Assembly (NCBI RefSeq): GCF_029867415.1
Contig: NC_081180.1
Span: forward strand, 19,213,308-19,277,307
Length of the DNA stretch: 64,000 nucleotides
Origin: Vicia villosa
Taxonomy: Eukaryota; Streptophyta; Magnoliopsida; Fabales; Fabaceae
Reading direction: 5' to 3'
Shown here: piece by piece, positions 59,401-64,000 of the stretch
How the letters are laid out: each line of letters opens with the position of its first letter
Position numbering within the stretch: position 1 is the stretch's first letter
Notes under the pieces: generated by a model
What the model saw: the letters and a program-made list of their open reading frames with translations, nothing else
What the model was told of the DNA's origin: nothing
The model's database searches: none
Program-made: the position numbers and the translations under genes

Positions 59401-62400
59401 ATGAGCGTGGAGAAGATGCCTTCAACAAAGTATGAGATTGAAAAGTTCACCGGAGTGAATGATTTCGGTCTGTGGCGCTTGAATATGAAAGCCCTACTGG
59501 TTCAGCAGGGTTGTTTGGAAGCGTTGAAGGGAGAGGCAGCCATGAATGCAGAATTGACGGCAGCGGAGAAGACGAATATGATCGAGAAAGCACACATCGC
59601 AATTTTGTTGAGCCTTGGTGATAAGGTTCTCCGGCAGGTATCAAAGGAGACGACGGCATCAGGGTTATGGGTGAAACTTGAAAGTTTGTATATGACCAAA
59701 TCGCTGGTAAATCGACTCTACCTGAAGCAAGCTTTGTATTCATTCAAGATGATTGAAGACAAAGTATTGGCTGAGCAGTTGGATATGTTCAACAAGCTGA
59801 TTCTTGATCTTGAAAATATTGATGTGAAGATCGATGATGAAGATCAAGCGCTGTTACTATTGTGTTCTTTGCCTCGATCACATGCTCACTTTAAAGAAAC
59901 TCTCTTGTATGGAAGGGAGTCCCTGACGTTTGAAGAATTTCAATCAGCCTTGTACTCTAAGGACTTGAATGAACGAAAGGAGCATAAACCTTCGAATGTT
60001 GGCGAAGGTTTGGCCGTTAAAGGAAAACTCTTACGAAAGGATGGTAAGTTCGACAAGAAGAAAGGCAAAAGCCAGTCGAAGTCTTACAGTGGCGAAGCAT
60101 CTGGCATTCGATGCTACCATTGTAAGAAGGAGGGTCACACAAGAAAGGTGTGCCCTGAACGCCTAAAATATCATGGAGGTAAGGATAATGGCAACGCTGC
60201 CATTGTTCGAGATGATTTCGAATCATCTGATGTTCTTGTGGTTTCAAGCAGTGACTCTAAGGAGTGGATTATGGATTCAGGTTGCACTTGGCACATGACT
60301 CCAAACAAGGCCTTATTCGAGGAATTATGTGATCAAGATGGTGGATCAGTATTGCTGGGAAACAACAAGGCTTGCAAGATTGCAGGTGTTGGATCTGTGA
60401 GATTCAAGCTCCATGATGAGTCAATAAGGTTGTTGACTGAAGTCAGGTATGTTCCTGATTTGAAGAGAAATCTGCTTTCTCTTGGTGAATTCGACAAGAA
60501 AGGATATGTTTTCCAAGGAGAGAAAAGTATCCTAAGAGTCATGAAGGGTTCGAAGGAAGTCTTGAGAGGCGTGAAGAAACAAGGCTTGTATACCCTTGAG
60601 GCTGAAGTTGTAAGTGGTTCGACAAATGTTGCATCCACGAAACCTTTGTCGAAAATAGAAATCTGGCACATGAGATTGGGCCATGTCAGTGAAAGGGGTC
60701 TGGTCAAATTAGGGAAACAAAATCTGCTTGGTGGAGACAAAGTCGAAAAGCTGAAGTTTTGTGAACCCTTTGTACTTGGAAAATCTTGCAGAGTGAAGTT
60801 CAACAAAGGCAAACAAAGAACACATGGATCCCTTGATTACACCCATGCTGATCTTTGGGGGCCTGCAAGGTGTTCATCACATTCAGGAGCAAGGTATTTT
60901 CTATCCATAGTAGATGATTATTCCAGAAAATTATGGTTATTCATCCAGAAGACTAAGGATGAAACTTTTGAGAATTTCAAAAGTTGGAAGACTCTAGTTG
61001 AAAATCAGACTGGCAGAAAGGTCAAGAGGTTGAGAACCGACAATGGCCTTGAATTTTGCAATGAGGCATTCGACAGTTTTTGTGCTGCCTCTAGTATTGC
61101 AAGGCATAGAACTACTGCAGGTACTCCACAGCAAAATGGTTTGGCTGAAAGGTTTAATCGAACTATTTTGGAGAGAGTCAGATGCATGTTGACTAGTGCG
61201 GGGCTAACGAAGGTGTTTTAGGCTGAGGCTGTTTCGACAGCAACATATCTGATAAACAGATGTCCTTCGACAGTGTTAGATATGAAGACACCTGAAGAAG
61301 TTTGGTCGGGACATCCACCAGATCTCGACAAACTGAGAGTATTTGGCTGCGTAGCCTATGCTCACATTAGGCAAGACAAGGTCGAACCTAGAGCTCTGAA
61401 ATGCATGTTCATGGGATACCCAGAAGGAGTCAAAGCTTATAGGCTATGGTGCCTAGAGCCAGGTCACATGAGGTGTATCACCAGTCGAGATGTAGTTTTC
61501 AATGAAGCTGAAATGGCTTTTAGGAAAACTGATGATGTTGGTCGAAGTACAGAAACATCTGACGAAGAGCTGGAACAGGTAGAGATTCCTGTTGAGGTGG
61601 AGCATGTTGATGCTGAATTGCATATCCCTGATGAAGTCGAAGAAGAAGCAGAAGATGCTGAGGAAGTTAAGGAAACTGACGATGACTACCTATTGTCGAG
61701 AGATAGGTCGAGAAGAGTGATAAAGGCACCTTAGAGGCTTGGGTATGCAGATCTTATAGCTTATGCCTTAATCTCTGCAAGTGAGGTTCTAGACGAAGAA
61801 CCTAGAGACTACAAGGAAGTTATGAGGAGTCGAAATAAGACTGAATGCCTGAAGGCCATGGATGATGAGATGAAATCTCTTCATGATAATCATACTTGGG
61901 AACTGATCAAGAAACCTGTTGGGGCAAGGTTAGTCAGCTGTAAATGGATTTTCAAAGTTAAGGAAGGAATTGAATGAGTGACGTCGAAAAGATACAAGGC
62001 AAGGTTAGTTGCAAGGGGTTTCACTCAGAAAGAAGGTTTCAACTTCAATGATGTGTTTTCTCCTGTTGTGAAGCATAGGTCCATTCGAATGTTACTTGCC
62101 ATGGTAACACAGTTCGATCTTGAACTGGAACAGATGGATGTGAAGATTGCGTTCTTGTATGGTGATCTAGATGAAACGATCCTGATGAGGCAACCTGAAG
62201 GATATGTCGAAAAGGGGAAGGAAGATTATGTGTGCAAGTTAAAGAGATCTTTGTATGGGCTGAAACAATCTCCTCGACAGTGGAATAGGAGATTCGACAA
62301 GTTCATGGCACGCATAAGTTTCATTAGAAGTCAGTTCGACCACTGCGTTTACTTCAGATTTCGACCTGGTAATTCATTTGTTATTTTGTTGCTTTATGTG

Positions 62401-63378
62401 GATGATATTCTCATAGCAAGCAACAATGTTGAAGATGTGACGAGGGTGAAGGCTGAACTCAATAAGGAGTTCGATATGAAGGATCTGGGAGCTGCTTCCA
62501 GAATTCTTGGAATTGACATTCGAAGAGATAGAAAGAAGTCTAAGTTATGTTTATCTCAAGAGGCATACCTACGGAAGATTCTTGAAAAGTTTGGTATGTC
62601 GAATTCAAAGCCAGTTGTGACTCCAACAAACCCTCAATTCAAGCTGAGTAATGATCAGTGTCCTAGTACTGATGTCGAAAGAGCCTATATGAATAGCATC
62701 CCATATGCTAATATAGTTGGTTCTTTGATGTATGTTATGGTCTGTACTAGACCCGACATAGCATACGCAGTAAGTCTTGTAAGCAGGTACATGGCGAATC
62801 CTGGAAAGGCTCACTGGCAAGCATTGAAGTGGATTTTAAGGTACATAAATAGGTCTCTGAAAAGAGTCCTAATTTATGGTGGAGCCTTGGGTGAAGATGG
62901 TAAAGCAGCAATTGGAGGATATGTCGACTCTGATTATGCAGGTTGTATGGATTCTAGAAAATCTATTTCTGGATATGTTTTCTCTATGTTTGGCACAACA
63001 ATTAGTTGGAAAGCAACACTTCAGAAGGTTGTTGCTCTATCAACCACTGAAGCGGAGTATATTGCATTAACTGAAGCTGTGAAAGAAGCATTGTGGCTTG
63101 AAGGTTTTGCGAAGGAGCTGAAACTTCAAGGTCGAGGTATCACTGTTAAATGTGATAGTCAAAGTGTAATACACCTGTCGAAGAATTCAGCCTATCATGA
63201 GCGAACTAAGCACATTGATGTGAGGCTGCATTTCGTTAGAGGAGTAATCGAGCGTGGAGAAGTCCAAGTGCTGAAGGTTTCGACTGAAGACAATGCTGCT
63301 GATATGATCACCAAGACATTACCGAGTTGCAAGTTTTTCCATTGTATGCAGTTGCTAAAGCTGCATGAAGAAAGCTAG
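59401..63378 (+). pseudogene. Copia gag-pol polyprotein frame with three nonsense codons
   Basis: A single frame of about 1325 codons, gag-PR-IN-RT-RH (the copia order). Gag has a zinc knuckle CYHCKKEGHTRKVC (about 238). The protease has WIMDSGCTWHM (D at about 292). The integrase has WHMRLGH (about 422), a zinc-finger end reading CEPF where a second cysteine is expected, DLWG (about 483), TDNG (about 547) and GLAERFNR (E at about 583). The RT has GLKQSPRQW and LLLYVDDILIAS (about 999). The RNase H has VDSDYAG and STTEAEYIAL. In-frame stops are TAG at 61219, TAG at 61732 and TGA at 61975; no frameshift was seen. The copy therefore cannot make full polyprotein, though gag and protease are open. 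The start ATG 59401 lies 10 bases after the LTR. Confidence 0.93.
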
Positions 63379-63421
63379 TTTGTTCCCTTGATGTTGTAGA
63401 GTTAGATCCAATGTGGAGATT

Positions 63422-63857
63422 TGTGAGATATTGGATCGAACTCTAGTATGACCGAAGGGTAGCTTCTTGGTTCGACAGGGTTAAGCATGAAGTCGAAGGT
63501 TGTTCACATGCTTGTGTCGAAGATGCTAGGGTTGTTAGCATGTTAAATTAGGTTTTAGTGTTTAAACCCTAATTTGTTAAGTTAGCTTGTTTATTAAGTT
63601 GGCTTGTGTAATGGGCCTTGTGGAAAAAGCCCATTAGTTAGTATGTTAGGTTTTATTATAAATAGCATACTAGTCTCTCATCATTGCAAAGCTGCAAATC
63701 CTAATTTAGGGTGAGAGAAGTTATTTGTTATTCTTGTAAACTTGTAATCTTGTTTTAAGAGAAAGTGAAAGAATAGCAGTTATAACTAATTCTTGTGTTC
63801 TTCTTATCTTCCTTAATTCCCTATTATATTTTGTTCTTGACATCGTTTTTCACAACA
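63422..63857 (+). repeat. 3' LTR of the copia element
   Basis: 436 bp, about six substitutions from the 5' LTR (for example tgtgagata against tgtgagatt near the start). Preceded by the purine-rich tract at about 63410-63421. Confidence 0.95.
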
Positions 63858-64000
63858 CCTAACATTAAGTACCTCCAGATTAGCTGGCCTAGGTGGTTTT
63901 CCAGGAGCGTTTGGTGTCATGATAGGGCGTGACACCCTGTGAAAAATTAAATTATTTTTGAAAAACAATTTAAACGATCCAATGTTTTTCGAATTTCATG

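Larger units (their letters stand above)
58955..63857 (+). mobile_element. Complete Ty1/copia LTR retrotransposon, 4.9 kb
   Basis: Two LTRs of equal length (58955-59390 and 63422-63857, 436 bp each) start tgtgagat and end cacaaca. The element is flanked by an exact 5-bp duplication, cctaa (58950-58954 and 63858-63862). I count about six differences between the LTRs, so the insertion is fairly young. A primer-binding-like stretch starts ttggtgcgatgag just after the 5' LTR but does not look like the usual initiator-Met site. A purine-rich tract (tgtggagatt) precedes the 3' LTR. One long gag-pol frame lies between. Confidence 0.95.
57465..63936 (-). pseudogene. Uncharacterised exon split by two LTR-element insertions
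   Basis: Three minus-strand pieces join in frame once the insertions and one copy of each 5-bp duplication are set aside: 63936-63858, 58954-58830 and about 57507-57465, about 80 codons ending in TAG at 57465-57467. The first piece starts at a possible splice acceptor (ttttcacag) and reads MTPNAPGKPPRPANLEVLNV. The second reads DDPIEDVSIDCRCVV and DDSPQLALVKDMI. The third reads AELQNIVQYMRRRR and then stops. I do not recognise the family. It may be the last exon of a host gene or of another transposon. That the frame survives both junctions supports the insertion model. Confidence 0.5.

Overview
The window is nuclear DNA of a plant, most probably a cool-season legume (Medicago/Trifolium/Pisum/Vicia type). 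The reasons are the AT-rich intergenic DNA, short GT-AG introns, very long (TA)n arrays, and a dense layer of plant transposons: Helitrons, MULEs and Mutator-type MITEs, hAT and CACTA remnants, Ty1/copia, Tat/Ogre-type Ty3/gypsy, LINEs and a SINE. The genus is an inference; no species marker was identified.

The only intact host genes I can support are four full-length ABC transporters of the ABCB (MDR/P-glycoprotein) class, closest in character to the Arabidopsis ABCB4/11/12/21 group. They lie at 17197-21977 (+), 27315-32231 (+), 42775-37886 (-) and 53166-48297 (-). I rebuilt each by hand as 12 exons with GT-AG junctions and identical phases, giving about 1263, 1278, 1280 and 1284 residues with no internal stop and all nucleotide-binding motifs present. 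Each should be a plasma-membrane pump of the form TMD1-NBD1-linker-TMD2-NBD2. Genes 2 and 3 are near-identical and convergent: they are the arms of a large inverted duplication (about 25.9-32.2 kb against 37.9-45.3 kb) that includes the promoters.

Region by region: 1-2.4 kb holds degenerate AT-rich direct repeats. 2.5-8.9 kb is nested Helitron DNA, the inner element (3557-7443) carrying a fragment that looks like cytosolic pyruvate kinase. 9-11.5 kb has a hAT-like MITE, the second copy of a 174-bp MITE, a 39-bp minisatellite and a CACTA-like remnant. 11.6-15.3 kb is a MULE with matching ends and a 9-bp target duplication whose transposase has lost its catalytic core. 16.2-16.8 kb is a hAT-type element just upstream of ABCB gene 1. 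22-25.3 kb holds a Mutator-type MITE, (TA)n arrays and a dead Tat/Ogre-type polyprotein fragment. 33-37.6 kb, between the two inverted ABCB arms, is transposon debris including a second MULE fragment. 43.2-43.9 kb is a 5'-truncated LINE inserted into the right arm only. 46.7-47.3 kb is another Mutator-type MITE.

53.9-57.1 kb has a LINE tail, a MITE, a palindrome-rich fold-back element and a tRNA-derived SINE. 57.5-63.9 kb holds a probable solo LTR and a complete copia element (58955-63857), both inserted in a small minus-strand reading frame whose pieces still join in frame.

The genes do not form a pathway. The common theme is local amplification of one transporter gene in transposon-rich DNA. 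Target-site duplications found by eye give many exact element boundaries and, in several places, the relative order of events.
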